From: Bradyrhizobium sp. BRP22
Lineage (GTDB): Bacteria; Pseudomonadota; Alphaproteobacteria; Rhizobiales; Xanthobacteraceae
Direction of reading: 5' to 3'
DNA: 64,000 nucleotides
Assembly: GCF_020194175.1 (NCBI RefSeq)
Contig: NZ_JADYVX010000017.1
Coordinates: forward strand, 85,936 to 149,935
The position numbers and the translations under genes are program-made. Shown one piece after another: positions 31,883 to 39,534 of this stretch. The notes beneath the pieces are model-generated. The model was given only the letters and a program-made list of their open reading frames with translations. It did no database searches and was not told the DNA's origin. Each line of letters opens with the position of its first letter. The stretch's first letter is position 1.

Positions 31883-33496
31883 TTGAACAATAACAACGAC
31901 AGCTTGGAATTCGACTATGTCATCGTGGGCGCCGGCTCCGCCGGTTGCGTGCTCGCCAACCGCTTGAGCGCCGATGGCAAGAGCTCGGTGCTGCTGCTCG
32001 AGGCCGGGCCAAAGGACACCAACATCTGGATCCATGTGCCGCTCGGCTACGGCAAGTTGTTCAAGGAAAAGACCGTCAATTGGATGTACCAGACCGAGCC
32101 CGAGCCGGAACTGCATGGGCGCCAGGTCTTTCAGCCGCGCGGAAAGGTGCTGGGCGGTTCGAGCTCGATCAACGGTCTGCTCTATGTGCGCGGCCAGCAC
32201 GAGGATTACGATCGCTGGCGCCAGCGCGGCAATGCCGGATGGGGCTATGACGACGTGCTGCCCTATTTCAAGCGGGCGGAAGACCAGCAGCGCGGCGCGA
32301 ACGATTATCATGGCGCGGGCGGCCCGCTGCCGGTGTCGGACTGGCGGCATCACGATCCGCTGTCGGAAGCGTTCGTGAAGGCGGCGGCCGAAGTCGGCAT
32401 TCCCACCAATCCCGATTTCAATGGCGCGACGCAGGAAGGCGCCGGCTTCTTCCAGACCACGACGCGGCGCGGCCGCCGCGCCAGCAGTGCATTCTCTTAT
32501 CTGCGCCCGGCGATGAAGCGCGGCAATCTGCATGTCGAGACCTCGGCGCTGGCGCAGCGCATCGTCTTCGAAGGCCGCCGCGCCCGCGCGGTCGAATTCA
32601 AGCAGGAGGGGCGTGTCCGCACTGCGCGGGCGCGGCGCGAGATCCTGGTCTCCAGCGGTGCCTACAACTCGCCGCAACTGCTGCAGCTGTCCGGCGTCGG
32701 GCCGGCCGAGCTGTTGAAGAAGCACGGCATCGAGGTCGTGCTCGACCAGGCTGGCGTCGGCAATGATCTGCAGGATCATCTGCAGGTGCGGCTGATCACG
32801 CGCTGCCTGAAGCGGGTCACGCTCAACGACGTCGTCAACCATCCGCTGCGGCGCATCTGGGCCGGCGCGCATTATGCGGCCTTGCGGCGCGGGCCGCTGA
32901 CGATCGCCGCCGGCACCTCGGGCGCGTTCTTCAAGACCGACCCGCGCTTGGCGACGCCGGACATCCAGATCCACTTCATCCCGTTCTCGACCGACAAGAT
33001 GGGCGAGAACCTGCACACGTTTTCGGGCTTCACCGCTTCCGTCTGCCAGCTCCGCCCCGAAAGCCGCGGCTCGCTTCGTATCAGGAGCGCGGATCCCTCG
33101 GTGCCGCCGGAAATCCGCATCAACTATCTTTCGACCGAAACCGATCGCCGCGCCTTCGTCGACGGCATCCGCATCCTACGCAAGATTCTCGCCGCACCGG
33201 CGCTGAAGGCCTATTGCGCGGCCGAGATCGAACCCGGGCCGAAGGTGGTCAGCGACGAGGATCTGCTCGACTTCTGCCGCCGCACCGGCTCAACCGTCTA
33301 TCATCCGACCTCGACCTGCCGCATGGGCAATGACGCGCTGGCCGTCGTCGACCAGCGGCTCAGGGTGCGCGGCATCGATGGCTTGCGCGTGGTCGATGCC
33401 TCGATCATGCCGGACCTGATGTCGGGCAACACCAACGCGCCGACGATCATGATCGCGGAGAAGGCGTCGGATATGATCCTGGAGGATGCGCGGTAA
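31883..33496 (+). CDS. GMC-family FAD oxidoreductase (choline/alcohol dehydrogenase type)
   Basis: 537 residues from a TTG at 31883 with a GGGGGAAA ribosome-binding site. The FAD dinucleotide motif is YVIVGAGSAGCVLANRL, GMC signature 1 is GKVLGGSSSINGLLYVRG and signature 2 is SGAYNSPQLLQLSGVGP. The active-site segment YHPTSTCRMG and the C-terminal SGNTNAPTIMIAEKA are conserved. It oxidises an alcohol to an aldehyde, reducing FAD. There is no signal peptide. Members near this length include BetA and polyethylene-glycol or long-chain alcohol dehydrogenases; a betaine aldehyde dehydrogenase is not adjacent, so the substrate stays open. Confidence 0.92.
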   Translation: MNNNNDSLEFDYVIVGAGSAGCVLANRLSADGKSSVLLLEAGPKDTNIWIHVPLGYGKLFKEKTVNWMYQTEPEPELHGRQVFQPRGKVLGGSSSINGLLYVRGQHEDYDRWRQRGNAGWGYDDVLPYFKRAEDQQRGANDYHGAGGPLPVSDWRHHDPLSEAFVKAAAEVGIPTNPDFNGATQEGAGFFQTTTRRGRRASSAFSYLRPAMKRGNLHVETSALAQRIVFEGRRARAVEFKQEGRVRTARARREILVSSGAYNSPQLLQLSGVGPAELLKKHGIEVVLDQAGVGNDLQDHLQVRLITRCLKRVTLNDVVNHPLRRIWAGAHYAALRRGPLTIAAGTSGAFFKTDPRLATPDIQIHFIPFSTDKMGENLHTFSGFTASVCQLRPESRGSLRIRSADPSVPPEIRINYLSTETDRRAFVDGIRILRKILAAPALKAYCAAEIEPGPKVVSDEDLLDFCRRTGSTVYHPTSTCRMGNDALAVVDQRLRVRGIDGLRVVDASIMPDLMSGNTNAPTIMIAEKASDMILEDAR

Positions 33497-33527
33497 TTTG
33501 TGCGCTGACGCGCCTGCAAACTCCGCT

Positions 33528-33623
33528 GTCATCATCCGCGAAAGCGGATGATCCAGTACGCGCAGGCCGTTGTTGCTACGCGCGGTAGTGGTTACTGGAT
33601 GCCCCGCCTTCGCGGGGCATGAC
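33528..33623. repeat. REP-like element, family B (copy 1)
   Basis: About 96 bp bounded by GTCAT and ATGAC, with GATGATCCAGT and ACTGGATGCCCC arms, ATCCGCGAAAGCGGAT and CCCCGCCTTCGCGGGG hairpins. A second copy is at 55856-55955. It lies between the convergent GMC and hemE genes. Confidence 0.75.
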
Positions 33624-33634
33624 GATCGAAGGAC

Positions 33635-34678
33635 TCAACCCCGATACGCCCGCACCCGCTGCACCATCTGCTCGACATGGGCGATCGGCGTTTCCGGCTG
33701 GATGCCGTGGCCGAGATTGAAGATCAGCCGGCCCTTGCCGTAGTTCTCAAGGACATCATCGATCGCCCGGTCGAGCGCGGCGCCGCCGGTGATCAGTGCG
33801 AGCGGATCGAGATTGCCCTGCACCGCGACGCGGCTCTGCACGCGTTCGCGGATCATCGCAGGCTCCGCCGTCCAGTCGATGCTGACGGCGCTGACGCCCG
33901 TTGCTTCCACATAGGCCGGCAGCATGCCGGCAGCACCGCGGGGGAAGCCGATGATCTTGGCGTCCGGCACCTCTCTGCGCACCCCCTCGACAATGCGGCG
34001 CGCAGGCTCGATCGACCAGCGCTCGAATTCGCGCGGCGGCAATACGCCGGCCCAGGTGTCGAACAGCTGCAGGCAATCGGCGCCAGCTTTTAATTGGCCG
34101 ACGAGGTAGTGGATCGAATTCTCCACCAGCGCGTCGATGATGGCCGCGAATGACTCGGGGTGCCGATAGGCCATCATCCGCGCCGGCGCCTGGTCGGGTG
34201 TGCCTTGTCCTGCGACCATGTAGGTTGCGACCGTCCATGGCGCGCCGCAGAAGCCGATCAGCGCGATCCTGTCGTCGAGCTCGCGCCGCACGCGGCGCAG
34301 CGCCTCATAGACCGGCTCGAGTTTGGCGAAGTCCGCATGCGCGGCGAGCGTCTTCACTTTTTCCGGCGTATCGAGCGGATCGAGCCGTGGCCCTTCGCCG
34401 GCCTCGAACCGCACCGAGCGTCCCAGCGCATAGGGAATGACGAGGATGTCGGAGAAGATGATGGCCGCATCGAAGTTGAAGCGGCGGATCGGCTGCAGCG
34501 TGACTTCGGCGGCATATTCCGGCGTGAAGCACAGATCGAGGAAGCTGCCGGCCTTGGCCCGCAATTCGCGATATTCAGGCAGATAGCGGCCGGCCTGCCG
34601 CATCATCCAGATCGGCGGGGTCGGCTGGCGCTCGCCGGCAAGCACATCAATAAGCGGTTTGGATGAATGCTGGGACAA
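33635..34678 (-). CDS. hemE: Uroporphyrinogen decarboxylase
   Basis: 347 residues, normal family length. HemE removes four acetate carboxyls of uroporphyrinogen III to give coproporphyrinogen III in heme synthesis, without a cofactor. Signature PPIWMMRQAGRYLPEYREL is near residues 21-39, and the active-site Asp lies in IIFSDILVIPYALG. GFCGAPWTVATYM and the C-terminal NLGHGIQPETPI are also typical. It is a core gene in otherwise accessory surroundings, convergent with the GMC oxidoreductase gene. Downstream heme genes are not adjacent. Confidence 0.97.
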   Translation of the reverse strand: MSQHSSKPLIDVLAGERQPTPPIWMMRQAGRYLPEYRELRAKAGSFLDLCFTPEYAAEVTLQPIRRFNFDAAIIFSDILVIPYALGRSVRFEAGEGPRLDPLDTPEKVKTLAAHADFAKLEPVYEALRRVRRELDDRIALIGFCGAPWTVATYMVAGQGTPDQAPARMMAYRHPESFAAIIDALVENSIHYLVGQLKAGADCLQLFDTWAGVLPPREFERWSIEPARRIVEGVRREVPDAKIIGFPRGAAGMLPAYVEATGVSAVSIDWTAEPAMIRERVQSRVAVQGNLDPLALITGGAALDRAIDDVLENYGKGRLIFNLGHGIQPETPIAHVEQMVQRVRAYRG

Positions 34679-34806
34679 GAAAGGTTCCTACCGGGCTCGG
34701 CTGACATTTTGACGCTTCTGATACACGGCGCGCCGCTTCCGGCCAAGGCAGATCTGGAACCGCCGCAGAGCGCGGCGCGTTGATCTGGCGCAAATGGAGG
34801 GAGCCT

Positions 34807-35028
34807 ATGGCTGAGAAATTCAATCCGGCACCGCATGACAAGCATGCAGATGATCCGCATGAAGCGCTCGCCGCCGATCGCGAGACGCACGAGAAACTCG
34901 AAGCCGGCCTGGAGCACACCTTCCCGGCCTCCGATCCGGTCAGCGCGGCGCAGCCGTCGCCGAGCAAGGACAAGGGCCAGCACGATGACCCATCGCTCTG
35001 GGAAAAAGTGAAGGCAATGTTCCGCTGA
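34807..35028 (+). CDS. Small hydrophilic hypothetical protein
   Basis: 73 residues from an ATG at 34807 with GGAGGGAG directly upstream, a strong ribosome-binding site that decides the start. Highly charged, with many His, Asp and Lys (MAEKFNPAPHDKHADDPHEA, TFPASDPVSAAQPSPS, WEKVKAMFR) and no membrane segment. The TFPASDPVS stretch recurs in many small rhizobial proteins of unknown function. It lies alone between hemE and slyX and is probably disordered. Confidence 0.75.
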   Translation: MAEKFNPAPHDKHADDPHEALAADRETHEKLEAGLEHTFPASDPVSAAQPSPSKDKGQHDDPSLWEKVKAMFR

Positions 35029-35048
35029 CGGTCGGAACCCCGGCGACC

Positions 35049-35264
35049 TCAATAATGCGGCGGCCGCTCGTTGATCGGGACGGCCGCATTGCTTTCGGCG
35101 TCCTGCAACCGCTCGCGCAATTCCTCAACCTGCCGCGTCAGCGCATCGATCTGCTTCCATTGCGCCGTGATGGTCTCGTTCAGCGTCTCGATCGTATCGT
35201 CCTGATAGGCAATCCGCGTCTCCAGCGTGTCGATGCGCTCGGCGAGCGTCTTGATATCAATCAT
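35049..35264 (-). CDS. slyX: SlyX family protein
   Basis: 71 residues from the ATG at 35264. Almost the whole protein is a coiled coil (ERIDTLETRIAYQDDTIETL, then NETITAQWKQIDALTRQ), followed by the family's ERPPHY end. Function of SlyX is unknown. The gene overlaps the last eight bases of trhO, so the two are coupled. Confidence 0.92.
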   Translation of the reverse strand: MIDIKTLAERIDTLETRIAYQDDTIETLNETITAQWKQIDALTRQVEELRERLQDAESNAAVPINERPPHY

Positions 35265-35991
35265 GGGCGGTCTCTTTTCCGCGGCCGAGCGCGATCCGTT
35301 CGTCGAACACGAAACATTCGCCGCGCCAACGGCTCTCCTGCTCCGGCGTCTCCTCCAGATATTTGAGGATACCACCCTTGAGGTGATAGACCTCATCGAA
35401 GCCGCGCGCGAGCAAGAAGCTGCTCGCCTTCTCGCAGCGGATGCCGCCGGTGCAGAACATCGCGATCTTCCTGTGCCTGGTCCGATCGAGCTTCTGCGCG
35501 GCAAACTCCTTGAACTGTCCGAAACTCCTGATGCCGGGATCGAGCGCGCCCTCGAACGTGCCCATGGCGACTTCGAACGCGTTGCGGGTGTCGATCACGA
35601 GCGTATCAGGGTCGGCGATCAGCGCATTCCATTCGGCCGGGTCGACATAGATCCCGACCTGCCGCGTCGGATCGACGGAGGCGTCGCCGAGCGTGACGAT
35701 TTCCTTCTTCAGCCGCACTTTCAGCCGCTGGAACGGCATCGCGGCAGCTTCGGAGAACTTCAGCTCCAGCCTGTCGAGCCGGCCGCCGAACAGTGCGCCG
35801 TGCTGCAGTTCCGCAACGAAGGTGTCAATCACCTCGGTGCGTCCGGCGATCGTGCCGTTGATGCCCTCGCTGGCCAGCAGGATGCTGCCCTTCAATCCAA
35901 GACCCGCGCAGATTGCGCGCAGGGGATCGCGCAGCTCCCGGTAATCGGGCAGGCTGGCGAACTGGTAGAAGGCGGCGACTTTCAGCGGCAT
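35257..35991 (-). CDS. trhO: tRNA uridine(34) hydroxylase (TrhO/YceA rhodanese family)
   Basis: 244 residues. An N-terminal YceA-type domain (KVAAFYQFASLPDYREL, ASEGINGTIAG) is followed by a rhodanese domain with Cys180 and Cys186 in FCTGGIRCEKASSF. TrhO introduces the 5-hydroxy group at the wobble uridine of certain tRNAs using oxygen. Length and both cysteines match active members, though the protein is shorter at the C-terminus than E. coli TrhO. It is in an operon with slyX. Confidence 0.93.
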   Translation of the reverse strand: MPLKVAAFYQFASLPDYRELRDPLRAICAGLGLKGSILLASEGINGTIAGRTEVIDTFVAELQHGALFGGRLDRLELKFSEAAAMPFQRLKVRLKKEIVTLGDASVDPTRQVGIYVDPAEWNALIADPDTLVIDTRNAFEVAMGTFEGALDPGIRSFGQFKEFAAQKLDRTRHRKIAMFCTGGIRCEKASSFLLARGFDEVYHLKGGILKYLEETPEQESRWRGECFVFDERIALGRGKETAHD

Positions 35992-36156
35992 GCCGCCGGT
36001 TTATCAGGCAGCCGGGCCAGCGAAAACCCTTCGCAGATTCCCGGCGCAACGCAGCTCTGGCATGCCAACCATTGCCGAGAGCGGCATGAATATGTCATGT
36101 AGCTCCCGCCCCGCCGGGAACTCCATGCAGCAGAACAATCAAGCGAGCTACTTTTA

Positions 36157-37743
36157 ATGAGAAACTTTCATTTCGCCGGTCGCTCCACGGTCCACTCTCT
36201 CAATGGAATGGTAGCGACGTCGCACCCGGAGGCCGCGCTGGCGGCAATCGACGTGATGCGCGAGGGCGGTACGGCGGCGGATGCGGCGATCGCGGCCTCC
36301 GCGCTGCTCGCGGTGATCGAGCCGCAATCCACCGGCATCGGTGGCGACTGCTTTGCGCTGGTGCAGCCGCGGGGCGACGGCAAGATCATCGCGTACAATG
36401 GATCCGGCCGCGCCCCGATGGCGGCGAACGCGGAATGGTATCTCGAGCGCAAGATCCATTCGGTCCCGCTCACCTCGGCGCATGCGGTGAGCATTCCCGG
36501 CGCCGTCGACGCCTGGCAGACGATCCTGGGCGATCACGGCAAGTTCGGCCTCGACAAATTACTGCAGCCGGCGATCAAGGCCGCAGAAGAGGGCTATGTC
36601 GTCGCGCCCCGCATCGCCTTCGACTGGAAGAACCAGTTCGAGAAACTGAAGAACGGCACCAACACCCAGCGCTATCTGCTGCCACACGGCAAGCCCGCGG
36701 TCGCCGGCGACGTGATCCGCCAGCCCGAGCTCGGCAAGACGCTGCGCGCGATCGCGAAGGATGGTCCGAAGGCGTTCTACACCGGCGAGATCGCCGAGGA
36801 CATGGTCGAGACGCTGCGCGGCATCGGCGGCCTGCACACCCTGGAAGATTTCGCCAACCATTCGACCGAGGTCACGGCGCCGATCGGCACCATCTATAAG
36901 GGCTACGATGTCTGGCAGTGTCCGCCGAACGGCCCGGGCATCACGATGCTGGTGATGCTCAACATCCTCTCCCGCTTCGATCTGACGAAATTCCCCGCGC
37001 TCAGCGTCGAGCGCTTCCATCTCGAGGCGGAGGCCGCGCGCATCGCCTACATGATGCGCGAGCAGCATATCGGCGATCCCCGGCACGTGCATGTCGACGT
37101 CGCCGGCATCCTGGCAAAGGAATTCGCCGACGAATACATCAAGAACATCCGGATGGACCGGCTGCTCGACCTGCCGAATGTCGCGCCGCCGATGAATCCG
37201 TCGACGGTCTATATCACCGTCGTCGACAAGGACCGCAACGTCTGCTCCTTCATCAACTCGATCGCGCATTCCTTCGGCTCGGCGATCGTCTCAAACAAGA
37301 CCGGCATCCTCTTGCAGAACCGCGCCGGCGGTTTTCGCATCCAGCCCGGCCATCCCAACTGCATCGCGCCGGGCAAGCGTCCCCTGCATACGATCATCCC
37401 GAGCCTTGCGAGCAGGAACGGCCGCGCGATCATGCCGTTCGGCGTGATGGGCGGGCAGTACCAGCCGGTCGGTCAGACCCATGTGCTGACCAACATCCTC
37501 GACTATGGCTGCGACGTGCAGGAAGCGATCGATATGCCGCGCGGCCTGCACTATGAGGGCGTCTATCAGCTCGAGGACAGCGTACCGGCCGCGATCGTCG
37601 AGGATCTGAAGAAGATCGGGCACAAGACCACCAGCGTGGTGGCTCCGCTCGGTGGCGGGCAGGCGATCTGGATCGATTGGGACAAGGGCACGCTGACCGG
37701 CGGTTCCGATCCGCGCAAGGACGGCTGCGCGCTCGGCTATTGA
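36157..37743 (+). CDS. Gamma-glutamyltransferase family protein, leaderless
   Basis: 528 residues. An Ntn hydrolase precursor that cleaves itself before the catalytic Thr; here the Thr is in NPSTVYITVVD (Thr350). Family blocks include MVATSHPEAALAAIDVM, GGTAADAAIAASALLAVIEP (two blocks), GIGGDCFAL and GGQYQPVGQTHVL. There is no signal peptide, unlike periplasmic Ggt that degrades glutathione, so it may be an intracellular acylase of the cephalosporin-acylase-like branch. It lies upstream of paoABC with 137 bp between, not clearly cotranscribed. Confidence 0.88.
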   Translation: MRNFHFAGRSTVHSLNGMVATSHPEAALAAIDVMREGGTAADAAIAASALLAVIEPQSTGIGGDCFALVQPRGDGKIIAYNGSGRAPMAANAEWYLERKIHSVPLTSAHAVSIPGAVDAWQTILGDHGKFGLDKLLQPAIKAAEEGYVVAPRIAFDWKNQFEKLKNGTNTQRYLLPHGKPAVAGDVIRQPELGKTLRAIAKDGPKAFYTGEIAEDMVETLRGIGGLHTLEDFANHSTEVTAPIGTIYKGYDVWQCPPNGPGITMLVMLNILSRFDLTKFPALSVERFHLEAEAARIAYMMREQHIGDPRHVHVDVAGILAKEFADEYIKNIRMDRLLDLPNVAPPMNPSTVYITVVDKDRNVCSFINSIAHSFGSAIVSNKTGILLQNRAGGFRIQPGHPNCIAPGKRPLHTIIPSLASRNGRAIMPFGVMGGQYQPVGQTHVLTNILDYGCDVQEAIDMPRGLHYEGVYQLEDSVPAAIVEDLKKIGHKTTSVVAPLGGGQAIWIDWDKGTLTGGSDPRKDGCALGY

Positions 37744-37880
37744 GCGCGACTTCACTGAGACTTGGAACCAGCGCTGCTTCACAGCGCCGTGCTTCGTCAT
37801 CCGGAACAACGCCGCACCGCCTTTGTTAGGGCGGTGAGGCGCAGGCGTGCGCCGCAATTCCTTTCGCAGCGGAGCCCGTC

Positions 37881-38501
37881 ATGGATGACAAGACAAATCC
37901 GCGATCACTTTCTGCCTTCAATCGGCGTTCGTTCCTGGCGGGAGCCGCCGGTGGCGCGATGTTCCCGCTGGCGGCGCGCGCGGCCGGATCCGCGACGTCC
38001 ACGATCCCTTCGACACAGGATCCCACGCTTCCCGTTCCCGTGACGCTGCGCGTCAACGGCCATGATAATTCCCTCAACATCGATGCGCGCACCACGGTGC
38101 TCGACGCGCTGCGCGAGCATATCGGGCTCACCGGCAGCAAGAAGGGCTGCGATCACGGCCAGTGCGGCGCCTGCACGGTGCTGATCGAGGGCCGTCGCGT
38201 GCTGTCCTGCCTGACGCTGGCGCTGTCGGCGCAGGATCACGAGATCACCACCATCGAAGGCCTTTCCAACGGCGAGCGGCTGCATCCGATGCAGCAGGCT
38301 TTCATCGACCACGACGCTTTCCAGTGCGGCTATTGCACGCCCGGCCAGATCATGTCGGCGATCGCCTGCGTCAAGGAAGGTCACGCCAACAGCGATGAGG
38401 ACATTCGCGAATATATGAGCGGCAACATCTGCCGCTGCGCGGCGTATCCGAACATCGTGGCCGCCGTGAAGCAGGCGGCGCCCGAAATCCTCTCCGGCTA
38501 A
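37881..38501 (+). CDS. paoA: Aldehyde oxidoreductase, 2Fe-2S subunit (PaoA type)
   Basis: 206 residues with a Tat signal (NRRSFLAGAAGGAMFPLAA). Two [2Fe-2S] clusters are held by KKGCDHGQCGACTVL plus a downstream Cys (VLSCLTL), and by the FQCGYCTPGQIM and GNICRCAAYPN pairs. It is the electron-transfer subunit of a periplasmic molybdoenzyme that oxidises aldehydes to acids. Only this subunit carries an export signal; in E. coli PaoABC it takes the other two through Tat. It is followed by paoB 14 bp on. Confidence 0.93.
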   Translation: MDDKTNPRSLSAFNRRSFLAGAAGGAMFPLAARAAGSATSTIPSTQDPTLPVPVTLRVNGHDNSLNIDARTTVLDALREHIGLTGSKKGCDHGQCGACTVLIEGRRVLSCLTLALSAQDHEITTIEGLSNGERLHPMQQAFIDHDAFQCGYCTPGQIMSAIACVKEGHANSDEDIREYMSGNICRCAAYPNIVAAVKQAAPEILSG

Positions 38502-38515
38502 CAGAGGCGCTCATC

Positions 38516-39532
38516 ATGCGATCCTTTGCCTATCAAAGAGCCGCCGATCCCTCCGCGGCAATCCAGGCGCTGGCGGCGGCAGACGCCGGCAACAATCCAC
38601 TGACCGAAGCCGAAATCCAGCCGCTCGCCGGCGGCACCACGCTGCTCGACCTGATGAAGCTCGACGTGATGCGCCCACGCGCAATCGTCGACATCAATCC
38701 GCTGTCGCCGGCCTGGGCCACCGTCAGCCTCGAGAACGGCAATCTGCGTCTCGGCGCGATGGTGCGGATGGCCGATGTCGCGGCCAACCCCGAGATTCAG
38801 CAGAACTATCCCGTTGTCGCGGACTCGCTGAAGCTCGCCGCGAGTGCGCAGCTTCGCAACATGGCGACCCTCGGCGGCAACGTGCTGCAGCGGACCCGCT
38901 GCACCTATTTCCGTGACGTCAGCTATGAGGCCTGCAACAAGCGCAATCCGGGCTCCGGTTGCGCTGCGATGGACGGCTTCAACCGCACCCATGCGGTGCT
39001 CGGTACATCCGATAAGTGCATCGCGACCTATCCCGGCGATTTCGCGCAAGCCTTGATCGCGCTCGATGCGAGCGTGGACATCACCGGCAAGTCGGGCACG
39101 CGGACCATTCCGTTTGCGCAACTGCACAAGGCGCCGGGCGACACGCCGCAGCTCGAGACCATGCTCATGCCGGGCGAACTGATCTCCGGTTTCACCATCC
39201 GTGGCCGCTGGCCGCGCTCGGCCTATCTCAAGGTGCGCGATCGCCGATCCTACGAGTTCGCCTTGGCGTCGGCTGCGATCGCGCTCGATGTGCAGGATGG
39301 TACGGTGCGCGATGCGCGTATCGCGCTTGGCGGCGTTGCAACGCAGCCATGGCGGGCGCGCGGCGCCGAAGCACAGCTCAAGGGCCAGAAGTTCGACGAT
39401 GCGCTGGCCGAGCGAGCGGCCGAGACCGCTTTCGAAGGTGCGTCCGCACGCCGCCACAATGAGTTCAAGATCGCGCTCGGCAAGCGCGTCGTCGCTCGCG
39501 CGCTGCATCAGGCCGTGACCATGGAGATCTGA
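38516..39532 (+). CDS. paoB: Aldehyde oxidoreductase, FAD-binding subunit (PaoB type)
   Basis: 338 residues. The FAD domain has PLAGGTTLLDLMKLD and RNMATLGGNVLQRTRC. Cys residues in RCTYFRDVSYEACNKR and GSGCAAMDG match the extra [4Fe-4S] cluster of PaoB, which the soluble xanthine-dehydrogenase subunits lack. This supports the periplasmic aldehyde oxidoreductase assignment. Two bases separate it from paoC. Confidence 0.93.
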   Translation: MRSFAYQRAADPSAAIQALAAADAGNNPLTEAEIQPLAGGTTLLDLMKLDVMRPRAIVDINPLSPAWATVSLENGNLRLGAMVRMADVAANPEIQQNYPVVADSLKLAASAQLRNMATLGGNVLQRTRCTYFRDVSYEACNKRNPGSGCAAMDGFNRTHAVLGTSDKCIATYPGDFAQALIALDASVDITGKSGTRTIPFAQLHKAPGDTPQLETMLMPGELISGFTIRGRWPRSAYLKVRDRRSYEFALASAAIALDVQDGTVRDARIALGGVATQPWRARGAEAQLKGQKFDDALAERAAETAFEGASARRHNEFKIALGKRVVARALHQAVTMEI

Positions 39533-39534
39533 CC

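Noticed and set aside
34603..35052. A 149-codon minus-strand frame opposite the small protein at 34807
   Set aside because: It overlaps the 5' end of hemE, while the plus-strand gene has a strong GGAGGGAG ribosome-binding site and a conserved-looking product.
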